Translations under genes and position numbers: made by a program | NCBI GenBank assembly: GCA_012521935.1 | Contig: JAAYLJ010000025.1 | Coordinates: forward strand, 1 to 12,095 | Reading direction: 5' to 3' | Source of the DNA: Campylobacteraceae bacterium | GTDB taxonomy: Bacteria; Campylobacterota; Campylobacteria; Campylobacterales; Campylobacteraceae | DNA: 12,095 nucleotides | The notes under the pieces: generated by a model | Database searches by the model: none | Told to the model about the DNA's origin: nothing | Seen by the model: only the letters and a program-made list of their open reading frames with translations | Part shown: positions 1 through 6,942 of the stretch, in pieces | Position numbering within the stretch: the stretch's first letter is position 1 | Layout of the letters: every line of letters starts with the position of its first letter

Positions 1-2
1 CT

Positions 3-509
3 ATATCTATAACAATAACTATAATATTAAATATTTTATTTATTTTAGAAAAATTAAATTTATTACAGTATCTTTTTTTGCTGCCTCAGGCTATGCAAAA
101 TATACTACTGTGGTTTTATAAAAATATTGTACAGATAGAGGTGAATATATGGGTTGTTTTACTTTTTGCTTTGGTGTTAAGTAAGGTAAAAGATATATTT
201 GTTGATAAAAACGATGAGGAGATTGTATATCAAGACTTGGAAGAAATGAGCGAAAATCACAAAACAGTTTTTAAAACAATAGCTGAGATAATCAGCAATA
301 GTGAGGGATTTCCTAATCCACACATTAGAGACTATATTAGTGTTCATGATGTTGAAAATGTGGAATTGAATTTAATTATAAATGATTTAGTGCAGAATAA
401 ATATATAGCTTTAGAATATAACAAATTCATATTGACTAAAAAAGGCGAGCAAGCAGCTATGAATCTGATGAGTGAAATCAAAAAAATAAATAGATTATTT
501 CCATTTTAA
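3..509 (+). CDS. SieB-like superinfection-exclusion membrane protein, 5' end off the window
   Basis: The reading frame is open from base 3 to the stop at 507-509, so the gene probably enters from the left. An internal ATG at 93 (and TTG at 78) could be called as a start, but the codons before it encode a hydrophobic stretch that continues the protein naturally. Visible layout: a hydrophobic segment at the left edge, then FLLPQAMQNILLWF, a second membrane segment (WVVLLFALVL), a charged linker, and a cytosolic C-terminal region of about 90 residues that looks like a winged helix (IINDLVQNKYIALEYNKFILTKKGE). Membrane helices, an LLP motif between them and a small C-terminal helical domain is the layout I recall for SieB-type proteins (Pfam PF14163), which block development of superinfecting phage. 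The family call is from memory of the pattern. Another small membrane protein with a wHTH domain is possible. The KilA-N and hsdR genes downstream fit a defence or prophage setting. Confidence 0.55.
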   Translation: MSITITIILNILFILEKLNLLQYLFLLPQAMQNILLWFYKNIVQIEVNIWVVLLFALVLSKVKDIFVDKNDEEIVYQDLEEMSENHKTVFKTIAEIISNSEGFPNPHIRDYISVHDVENVELNLIINDLVQNKYIALEYNKFILTKKGEQAAMNLMSEIKKINRLFPF

Positions 510-564
510 AGAGTGTTAAAAACCACATATCGCCATATGAAACAGTTTAAATATAGGAGAAAAA

Positions 565-1365
565 ATGGCAAATATAAAAGTCTTAGAAAATGAGATAACA
601 GTTTTGAAAATCGATGATGAGGATTATATCTCTCTTACTGATATGCTAAAAGCTAAAGATGGAGATTTTTTTATATCTGATTGGCTTCGCAATCGTAATA
701 CAATCGAATATTTAGGGATTTGGGAGAAAATTCACAATCCAGATTTTAACTATGGCGAATTCGCCACAATTGCATCTCAAGCTGGATTAAATAGCTATAA
801 ACTCAGTGTTAAAGAGTGGAATGAAAAAACAAATGCCATAGGGCTTGTAGCAAAAGCTGGAAGGTATGGTGGAACTTATGCACATAAAGATATAGCATTT
901 GAGTTTGGAATGTGGATAAGTGCAGAGTTTAAAATCTATCTAGTAAAAGAGTTCCAGAGACTAAAAGAGCAAGAGTTAAAGCAACTTGGCTGGGATATTA
1001 GAAGAAATCTTACAAAAATAAACTATAAAATCCACACAGATGCTATAAAAGAAAATCTAATCCCAAAAGAGCTTAGTGCTTCACAAATAAATTTTATATA
1101 CGCGAATGAAGCAGATATTTTAAATGTTGCACTATTTGGAATGACTGCAAAAGAGTGGCGAGATCAAAACAAAGATGAAAAAGGCAACATAAGAGATACG
1201 GCAAATGTGCATCAGCTAGTTTGTCTAGCAAATATGGAGTCACTAAATGCACATTTTATGACTGAAGGATTATCTCAAAAAGATAGGCTTCAAAAGTTAA
1301 ATAAAATAGCAATAGAGCAGATGAAGATACTAAGCCGTGAAGATATAAAAAAGATAACAAAATAG
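565..1365 (+). CDS. KilA-N domain protein
   Basis: A 266-residue protein with a KilA-N domain at about residues 18-135. Typical features are YISLTDMLKAK near the start, DWLRNRNTIEYLGIWEKIHNP (positions 39-59), the SVKEW segment (81-85), and the end block GRYGGTYAHKDIAFEFGMWIS followed by FKIYLVKEFQRLKE. KilA-N is a DNA-binding fold found in phage and large DNA virus proteins and in bacterial accessory loci. The C-terminal half (about 140-266) is charged and helical, includes FGMTAKEWRDQN, and resembles the conserved tail of other stand-alone bacterial KilA-N proteins. The ATG is supported by AGGAGA at 556-561. It lies between the SieB-like gene and hsdR. KilA-N genes are often seen inside type I restriction loci, but their role there is not established. 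A regulatory or phage-sensing role would be inference. Confidence 0.85.
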   Translation: MANIKVLENEITVLKIDDEDYISLTDMLKAKDGDFFISDWLRNRNTIEYLGIWEKIHNPDFNYGEFATIASQAGLNSYKLSVKEWNEKTNAIGLVAKAGRYGGTYAHKDIAFEFGMWISAEFKIYLVKEFQRLKEQELKQLGWDIRRNLTKINYKIHTDAIKENLIPKELSASQINFIYANEADILNVALFGMTAKEWRDQNKDEKGNIRDTANVHQLVCLANMESLNAHFMTEGLSQKDRLQKLNKIAIEQMKILSREDIKKITK

Positions 1366-1465
1366 TGGATAGGAAGATGAGGTTGCAAATCACAAATCGT
1401 AGAATATAAACTACCAAAGCCTATATTTTGTGCTAGTAAAAAGAGCGGTAGTATTTTGTAAAATC

Positions 1466-1472
1466 AGGAGGA
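1466..1472 (+). promoter_or_regulatory. Strong Shine-Dalgarno of the hsdR leader ORF
   Basis: AGGAGGA lies 5 nt before the ATG at 1478. It is a near-perfect anti-16S match and the clearest ribosome binding site in the left half of the window. The hsdR start at 1570 has only GCGGGGTAAAC in front of it. This difference suggests that ribosomes reach hsdR by first translating the short ORF. Confidence 0.6.
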
Positions 1473-1477
1473 AGATC

Positions 1478-1567
1478 ATGAGAATAGATAGTAGCTCTAT
1501 AAACAAAATCGATACCACAAGTTTAAATATCTTTATACCAAATAAAAACTCTCATTTAGCGGGGTAA
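1478..1567 (+). CDS. 29-residue ORF coupled to hsdR
   Basis: A short ORF encodes 29 residues, beginning MRIDSSSINKIDTTSLNIF and ending NSHLAG, with a TAA stop at 1565-1567. It has a near-perfect Shine-Dalgarno at ideal distance and ends 2 nt before the hsdR ATG. No known family is recognised and it has no signal peptide or membrane segment. It may be a translated leader peptide that couples translation to hsdR, a small protein in its own right, or the start of a decayed larger gene. The strong ribosome site and tight junction are seen directly; function is inference. A chance ORF of this size is possible, but the Shine-Dalgarno makes translation likely. Confidence 0.45.
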   Translation: MRIDSSSINKIDTTSLNIFIPNKNSHLAG

Positions 1568-1569
1568 AC

Positions 1570-4500
1570 ATGAAAAATATCGCATTAGAAAACAGGCTTC
1601 AACAAAACTGCATAGACCTTTTAACGCATGAAGATTTTGGCTATGAGTTCATACCTCAAGCTAAAAATGTAGAGTTAAGAGATGGCAACACAAATCAAGT
1701 TTTGCTAAATAGTCTGCTTATCGAAAGATTGATGGCCATAAATAGCTATGAGTACAGAGGACAAGAGTATAAATTTAGCGCTTCTAACATATCTAAAGCC
1801 GTAGAAGATTTGAACTCTCCACTTCAAGAGGGCTTGCTTGCGGCTAATGAAAAGATAACAAATCATCTTCTTTTAGGCACAAGCTATGAGGAGTATCTTG
1901 ATGATGGGACTAAAAAAAGCTTCTCTTTTAAGTATATTGACTTTGAAAATATAGAGAATAACCATTTTTACATAACAGAAGAGTTCACAGTTGAGCGTGC
2001 AAATCAGAGTGAAACCATTAAAAGCAGAAGGCCAGACTTAGTCCTGTTTGTAAATGGTATCCCACTTGTGGTGATAGAGCTTAAAAAATCTAGCACCAAC
2101 TTTGAAAATGGCATTAAACAGCTAGAAAGAGAGCAAAGAAAAGATGAGATACCCCACCTTTTTAAATACATTCAACTAACCATTGCTGGAAATAGTAGTG
2201 AAGCAAGATATGGCACTACTGGAACTCCTCTAAGGTTTTATAGCCTATGGAGAGAGGAGGAGGGACAAAAAGCCAAAGCAGCTTTAGAGTCCATGACAAA
2301 CGGTAGAGAGGTATCCAATCTTGACTTAACACTCTTTTCACTTTTGAGAAAAGATAGACTTTTAAGACTCATAAAGCACTATACTCTATTTGATAAAAGA
2401 GTTAAAAAGATTTGTAGATATCAGCAATATTTTGGGATAGAAAAGACCTTAAAAAAAGTAGATAAGGTAGTAGATGGCAAAAGAGTTGGTGGGCTTATTT
2501 GGCACACACAAGGTAGTGGAAAATCCCTTACTATGGTGATGCTTACTAAGCTACTAAAGCAGACTCATTCCAACGCAAGAGTAATCGTTGTGACAGACAG
2601 GATAGATTTAGATAGGCAAATTTACAACACTTTTGAAAACTCAGATGTGAGGGCAGATAGGGCTGTTAGTGGGGCTGATTTGGTAGAGAAGTTAAATAGC
2701 GGTGTTGGTGTCATAACTACTTTAGTAAATAAGTTTGTAAAAGCCAAAGAGTCAAATGTGCTTTTGAAAGAGAATAATATATTTGTCCTAATTGATGAGT
2801 CACATAGAACTCAAAGTGGCGACCTACATAAAGCCATGAAAAAAACGCTTCCAAACGCTTGTTATTTGGGTTTTACAGGAACACCACTTCTAAAAAAAGA
2901 GAAGGAGAGGAATAGTTTTTTAAAGTATGGTGGAGAGATTCATAGATACACAATAGATGAAGCGGTAAGAGATGGGGCAGTTTTACCACTTTTGTATGAA
3001 GGAAGATTGGTAAATCAAGAGGTTCTTGACAAAGACGGCTTAGAGAGGAAGTTTAACCTCATAGCAAGAGACCTAGAAGAGTCAGCCAAAAGAGATTTAC
3101 AACAAAGATGGGCTAGGTTCCAAAAAGTCGCCTCTAGTGAGCTAAGGCTTGAGCTTATAGCTCTTGATATTAATGAGCACTTTAAAAAGACACTGCAGTT
3201 GCCAGGTGGTAACTTTAAGGCCATGTTTGCCACTAGCAGTAAGTATGAAGCTATTAAATATCATGAAATATTTCAAAAATGGGGAGATATAAATACCGCC
3301 TATGTCATCTCAAGTAGTGATCAAGAAGAGCTTGAGGGCGGAAATAAAGAGTATGTTGCAAAAGCGTGGAACAAAACCATTAGTGATTATGGAACTGAAG
3401 AGGACTATTTAGAATATGTGATGGGTGAGTTTGTCCATGGTGATGATATAGACTTGATAATCGTCGTGGACAAGCTCTTAACTGGCTTTGATGCTCCTAG
3501 AGCTTCCACTTTGTATATAGATAAGCAGCTAAAAGAGCACAATCTTCTTCAAGCCATAGCTAGAGTCAATAGGCTCTATAGTGGCAAAGATTATGGATAT
3601 ATAGTTGACTATAGAGGCCTTTTAGGCGAGCTTGATAAAGCGCTAACAGCCTACTCCTCTTTAGAGGGGTTTGATCTTGAGGATTTAACTGGTGCGGTGA
3701 TTGATGTAAGAGAAGAGATTAAAAAAGCTAAAACATACTACGCTCACTTAGAGGAACTTTTTAAAGATGTTAAGTTTAAAGATGATTTAGAAAGCTATGT
3801 TCAAGCTTTAAAAGAGGCAAAGAAGAGAGAGAAGTTTAAAGAGGTGCTCTCTTTGTTTGCAAGAGCTTTCAAGCTGGCACTATCAAGTGAAAAGATTGAT
3901 GATATTTTAAGTGAAAAGGATGTCAAACTCTATAAAAGAAAAGTAAAATTTTATAATGAGTTAAGAAAAGTAGTCCAACTTAGATACCATGAGGTTTGTG
4001 ACTTTGGCAGATATGAAAGCCATATGCAAAAACTGCTAGACACCTTCATTAGTGCAAAAGATATTAATAAATTAACCCACCTTGTAAATATATTTGATAC
4101 AGAGTTTGATGAAGAGGTTAAAAGAGTTGAGGGCAAAAGTGCTAAAGCAGATACTATCCTAAGTGCTGTTAGCGCGGTAGTTAGTGAAAAACTTGACTCA
4201 AATCCAGCTTTTTATAAATCCATTGCAAAACAGATTGAAGATATCATAAATGAGTATAGAGAGAAAAGACTGAGTGATGAAGAGAAGCTAATAAGAGCGG
4301 TGGGCTTGAAAGATTTGCTAAGAGGCGAGACAAAAGAGAGCAAAGAGAGGTATCCAAAAGAGTTTGGGGATGAAAAAATTCTCTTTGCCATATATGACAA
4401 CCTTGGCGAGCTACTAGCTAACTTGGATATAGAGGAGTTTGATAGCGTTATAAAAGATTTGACACTAAAATTTAAAGAAGTTTATCTTGAAGCTAGTAAA

Positions 4501-4659
4501 CGACCAGAGTGGCATAAAAATAGTGATGTTGAAAATGAGATAACAAGCGCCTTAGAGGACTCTCTTTGGGATATTGAGGATGATTATGGAGTGATGATTG
4601 AAGATAAGGAGACAATCTACAAAACCATTAGAGGTATAGGGATTGGATTTTATGCTTAA
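1570..4659 (+). CDS. hsdR: Type I restriction enzyme, R (endonuclease/translocase) subunit
   Basis: A full-length 1029-residue HsdR. It is the ATP-driven motor and nuclease of a type I restriction-modification complex and works with HsdM and HsdS in the cytoplasm. An N-terminal PD-(D/E)xK nuclease domain is visible: RRPDLVLFVNG then VVIELKK, giving D156, E170 and K172. SF2 helicase motifs follow: Walker A HTQGSGKS (312-319), a DESH box at 409-412, GFTGTP at 434-439, motif V VDKLLTGFDAP (633-643) and motif VI QAIARVNR (661-668). The helical C-terminal region (about 700-1029) is where members of this family dock to the methyltransferase core. All key residues are intact and no frameshift is seen. 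The start follows the 29-codon ORF by 2 nt and has a weak ribosome site. The metallopeptidase gene begins inside its 3' end (ATGCTTAA overlap). No hsdM or hsdS is in the window, so activity depends on genes outside it. Confidence 0.97.
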   Translation: MKNIALENRLQQNCIDLLTHEDFGYEFIPQAKNVELRDGNTNQVLLNSLLIERLMAINSYEYRGQEYKFSASNISKAVEDLNSPLQEGLLAANEKITNHLLLGTSYEEYLDDGTKKSFSFKYIDFENIENNHFYITEEFTVERANQSETIKSRRPDLVLFVNGIPLVVIELKKSSTNFENGIKQLEREQRKDEIPHLFKYIQLTIAGNSSEARYGTTGTPLRFYSLWREEEGQKAKAALESMTNGREVSNLDLTLFSLLRKDRLLRLIKHYTLFDKRVKKICRYQQYFGIEKTLKKVDKVVDGKRVGGLIWHTQGSGKSLTMVMLTKLLKQTHSNARVIVVTDRIDLDRQIYNTFENSDVRADRAVSGADLVEKLNSGVGVITTLVNKFVKAKESNVLLKENNIFVLIDESHRTQSGDLHKAMKKTLPNACYLGFTGTPLLKKEKERNSFLKYGGEIHRYTIDEAVRDGAVLPLLYEGRLVNQEVLDKDGLERKFNLIARDLEESAKRDLQQRWARFQKVASSELRLELIALDINEHFKKTLQLPGGNFKAMFATSSKYEAIKYHEIFQKWGDINTAYVISSSDQEELEGGNKEYVAKAWNKTISDYGTEEDYLEYVMGEFVHGDDIDLIIVVDKLLTGFDAPRASTLYIDKQLKEHNLLQAIARVNRLYSGKDYGYIVDYRGLLGELDKALTAYSSLEGFDLEDLTGAVIDVREEIKKAKTYYAHLEELFKDVKFKDDLESYVQALKEAKKREKFKEVLSLFARAFKLALSSEKIDDILSEKDVKLYKRKVKFYNELRKVVQLRYHEVCDFGRYESHMQKLLDTFISAKDINKLTHLVNIFDTEFDEEVKRVEGKSAKADTILSAVSAVVSEKLDSNPAFYKSIAKQIEDIINEYREKRLSDEEKLIRAVGLKDLLRGETKESKERYPKEFGDEKILFAIYDNLGELLANLDIEEFDSVIKDLTLKFKEVYLEASKRPEWHKNSDVENEITSALEDSLWDIEDDYGVMIEDKETIYKTIRGIGIGFYA

Positions 4660-5311
4660 AGATATAAAAATATACAAAAAAGATGTTAAAAACATTATCT
4701 TAAAAGTTAGACCAACAGGCGAGGTCGAACTAACTGCTCCACATATTGCTAGTAAAGAACACATAGAGCATGTAGTGGCAAAAAGAAAGAAGTGGATAGC
4801 TAAAAAAAGAGCATTCTTTGCATCATTTAAGCATACAAAAAAAGAGTATGTAAGTGGGGAGGATTTTAAATATCTTGGGAGAAGCTACAGGCTCAAAGTG
4901 ATAGAGTCACTAAAGCAAAGAGCTAGACTACAAGGGGGGTATTTAGAGATACATGTAAGAAACAAGGGTGACTTTAAGGCAAAAGAGCGCTTGGTTTATG
5001 AGTGGTATTATGAAAAGGCACTGCTCCACTTTTTTAACACTCTTCAAGAGTGGAATAAGATAGTTAAAAAAGAGATAAAAGATGTACGCATAAGAAATAT
5101 GTAGAGCAGATGGGGAAGCTGCAATCCAGCCAAATCATATATCAATTTAAATATAGAGCTTATTAAAAAGCCAAAGATTTGCATAGAATATGTTGTGTTT
5201 CATGAGTTGATACATTTAATCTACCCAAATCACTCAAGAGAGTTTTATGACTACCTGTCTTTACATATGAGTGATTGGCAAAAAAGAAAAGATTTGTTAG
5301 AAAAGTTTTAA
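4652..5311 (+). pseudogene. YgjP/SprT-like zinc metallopeptidase split by an in-frame amber stop
   Basis: This gene overlaps the hsdR stop by 8 nt. ATG 4652 is preferred to the TTG at 4643 because it starts at the usual MLKDI-type N-terminus. The frame reads 150 codons, then TAG at 5102-5104, then continues in the same frame to TAA at 5309-5311, for 219 sense-plus-amber positions, close to the expected family length. Right after the TAG come SRWGSCNP and then VVFHELIHL with a third histidine in PNHSREFY. HELIH (184-188) and H194 are the expected zinc ligands. Relatives (DUF45/M48-like, YgjP) usually read an M-K/T-x-RWGSC block here, so AAG to TAG (K to stop) by one base change is the simplest explanation. 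As written, the product lacks the whole catalytic half. Genes of this family commonly follow hsdR; their role there is unclear. Readthrough or a sequencing error would restore a full protein. Confidence 0.85.
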
Positions 5312-5420
5312 ATCAGTCCACTATCATAAGTCAAACTGCGGACTACTAGAATAGAATAAATTAGCTAAAATCATCACTTTTTATAGCTCTTAGCTCATTT
5401 GTTTAATCTCCATTTACTGC

Positions 5421-5434
5421 TTTTTAGATATAAT
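5421..5434 (+). promoter_or_regulatory. Sigma70-type promoter of the BI-1 gene
   Basis: TTTTTAGATATAAT has a perfect TATAAT at 5429-5434 behind a T-run, the usual Campylobacter sigma70 layout with a T-rich region in place of a -35 box. It lies 27 nt upstream of the start codon at 5462, leaving a short leader that holds AAGGAGA. It separates transcription of the housekeeping cluster from the restriction genes. Confidence 0.7.
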
Positions 5435-5461
5435 CCATCCACAAAAATTAAGGAGAAAATT

Positions 5462-6166
5462 ATGGCAATGTACAATAGAAGGTATTTGCAAAATGGATCT
5501 GCCCAAACTTATGCTCATACCGAAACTAGAACCCAAGCTCAAATTTCAACTTTTATAAAACAGACTTATCAACTATTTGCAGCCTCACTGCTTGCTGCTA
5601 GTGCTGGAGCTTATGTAGGACTTGGAATGGCACATACCATTGCAAGCTTTTTTTGGCCACTGGTTATTTTAGAGTTTGCAACTCTTTTTGGACTATATGC
5701 AGCTAAGAAAAAAGCTGGATTAAATATGGCTCTATTGTTTGCATTTACATTCTTAAGTGGATTAACTCTCACGCCTTTACTTTCAGCTGTTTTAGGCTTG
5801 CCTGGGGGCGCTGGGATAGTTGCAAATGCTTTTGCACTAACAACCATAGCCTTTGGTGGACTTTCTGTTTTCGCAATGAATACTAAAAGAGAGTTTGGAG
5901 CTATGGGCAAAATGCTCTTTATTGCTCTAATCATTTTAATAGCTGGATCACTCATAAATATATTTTTAGGTAGTCCTGTTTTTCAATTAGCGATTGCTGG
6001 AATTGGTGCTTTTATCTTTAGTGCATTCATTCTTTATGATACGCAAAATATCATTCGTGGGGCATATGAAACACCAATCGAGGGTGCCATAGCGCTATAT
6101 TTAGACTTTTTAAATCTATTTGTGTCACTTCTTCAACTTCTTGCTGCACTTAGCGGAAGAGATTAG
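5462..6166 (+). CDS. Bax inhibitor-1/YccA family membrane protein
   Basis: A 234-residue inner-membrane protein with about seven hydrophobic segments (near 37-57, 62-81, 88-110, 117-137, 150-171, 176-195 and 208-230) after a polar N-terminus. It shows the BI-1 signatures ILYDTQNII (D193) and ALYLDFLNLF (D215). These aspartates correspond to the pair that acts as a pH sensor in the bacterial calcium-leak homologue YetJ. The family is linked to calcium leak and to FtsH/protease control in other bacteria; the role here is not shown. ATG 5462 is chosen because AAGGAG (5450-5455) lies just upstream. The longer frame from 5399 would begin upstream of the promoter. It starts the plus-strand cluster, matches the position of C. 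jejuni Cj0236c as I recall it, and its TAG overlaps the next start by 1 nt. Confidence 0.93.
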   Translation: MAMYNRRYLQNGSAQTYAHTETRTQAQISTFIKQTYQLFAASLLAASAGAYVGLGMAHTIASFFWPLVILEFATLFGLYAAKKKAGLNMALLFAFTFLSGLTLTPLLSAVLGLPGGAGIVANAFALTTIAFGGLSVFAMNTKREFGAMGKMLFIALIILIAGSLINIFLGSPVFQLAIAGIGAFIFSAFILYDTQNIIRGAYETPIEGAIALYLDFLNLFVSLLQLLAALSGRD

Positions 6167-6549
6167 TGGAAGGGCTTAACTTACGAATTATTGACGCCAA
6201 TCTCAATCGTTTACGAGAGGGATTGCGCGTTTTGGAAGATATTTTTAGATATATACATGATGATTTTAAAACCGCCTCAACTATTAAAAACTTAAGGCAC
6301 AAGACTAAGCTGGACATTCATAAAGAGCTCTTAAGCTCTAGAGATGCTTTAAATGATGTCTTAAAGCCAACCACCTCAAGTGAAGCAAAAAGAGATGATT
6401 TAAACTCAGTAATGATTGCAAACTTTAAAAGAACACAAGAGAGTGCTAGAGTTTTGGAGGAGATTTTAAAACTTAGTAATTCTAAAAAAGCAGAAGAGTT
6501 TAAAGCTTTAAGATATGAACTGTACGAGCTTGAGAAAAACTTAATTTAA
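6166..6549 (+). CDS. Stand-alone ThiD2-type HMP-phosphate kinase, often named thiamine-phosphate pyrophosphorylase
   Basis: A 127-residue, all-helical soluble protein. It carries RIIDANLNRLREGLRVLED (7-25), NLRHK (42-46), SSRDALNDV (57-65) and a second, related block ANFKRTQESARVLEEILK (85-102), then ALRYELYELEK. These are hallmarks of ThiD2, the domain found fused ahead of ThiE in some bacteria and free-standing in Campylobacterota. ThiD2 has been described as a strictly monofunctional kinase of hydroxymethylpyrimidine phosphate in thiamine synthesis. Databases often label such proteins thiamine-phosphate pyrophosphorylase although no TIM-barrel ThiE domain is present, and none is visible here. 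The start is GTG 6166, inside the stop of the BI-1 gene, with GGAAGAGA just before it, so translation is likely coupled. The family call is confident; the exact reaction is from the family. Confidence 0.78.
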   Translation: MEGLNLRIIDANLNRLREGLRVLEDIFRYIHDDFKTASTIKNLRHKTKLDIHKELLSSRDALNDVLKPTTSSEAKRDDLNSVMIANFKRTQESARVLEEILKLSNSKKAEEFKALRYELYELEKNLI

Positions 6550-6559
6550 TTGAACTTTA

Positions 6560-6577
6560 GCTTTTTTTCGATATAAT
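6560..6577 (+). promoter_or_regulatory. Sigma70-type promoter of secG
   Basis: GCTTTTTTTCGATATAAT ends in a perfect TATAAT at 6572-6577 after a T-run, the same layout as the promoter before the BI-1 gene. It lies in the only sizeable gap of the cluster (67 nt), 39 nt before the secG start, so secG and the genes after it can be transcribed separately. Confidence 0.7.
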
Positions 6578-6616
6578 CACAGGTTTTACATCATTAGAGT
6601 TTAAGGAAAGACGATT

Positions 6617-6937
6617 ATGACTGGTATTTTACTAGTAACTCAATTTATTTTAGCTGCTATTTTAACGGTTGCGGTTTTACTACAAAAGAGCTCATCAATT
6701 GGACTTGGTGCTTATAGTGGAAGTAACGAATCTTTGTTTGGTGCAAAAGGGCCAGCTGGATTTTTAGCTAAATTTACCTTTAGTATGGGATTAGTTTTTA
6801 TAATAAATACTTTAGCTCTTGGCTATTTTTACAATGTTGAAAAAAAAGATTCAATTGCAGAGCAGATTGAAACAGTTATACCCTTGGCAAAAGAGCCTGT
6901 AAAATCTGAAGTTCCTCAAGCCCCAAAGGATAATTAA
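6617..6937 (+). CDS. secG: Protein-export membrane protein SecG
   Basis: A 106-residue subunit of the SecYEG translocon in the inner membrane, which helps SecA-driven export. Two membrane helices are visible (about 3-22 and 53-71). They are joined by the conserved cytosolic loop QKSSSIGLGAYSGSN and NESLFGAKGPAGFLAK, rich in glycine and serine as in other SecG proteins. The polar, proline- and glutamate-containing tail after residue 73 is longer than in E. coli SecG but usual in Campylobacter. AAGGAAAG at 6603-6610 supports the ATG. The next gene, an exported enzyme, follows after 5 nt. The promoter at 6560-6577 drives it. Confidence 0.95.
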   Translation: MTGILLVTQFILAAILTVAVLLQKSSSIGLGAYSGSNESLFGAKGPAGFLAKFTFSMGLVFIINTLALGYFYNVEKKDSIAEQIETVIPLAKEPVKSEVPQAPKDN

Positions 6938-6942
6938 ACGCA

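Noticed and set aside
526..539. CATAT-CGCC-ATATG hairpin before the KilA-N gene as an operator or terminator
   Set aside because: Only a 5-bp A+T-rich stem with no T-run and no second copy; expected by chance in this base composition.
1410..1452. ACTACC ... GGTAGT inverted repeat between KilA-N and hsdR as a terminator or small RNA
   Set aside because: A 6-bp stem around a loop of about 30 nt with no T-run; not enough to support an RNA element.
4934..4939. Run of six G in the metallopeptidase gene as a phase-variable tract
   Set aside because: Campylobacter phase-variable tracts are normally eight or more G, and the frame is intact across this run; the break in the gene is the amber codon further on.
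5399..5461. Longer N-terminus for the BI-1 protein starting at 5399
   Set aside because: It would begin before the TATAAT promoter at 5429-5434, and ATG 5462 has a good ribosome site and the expected N-terminus.
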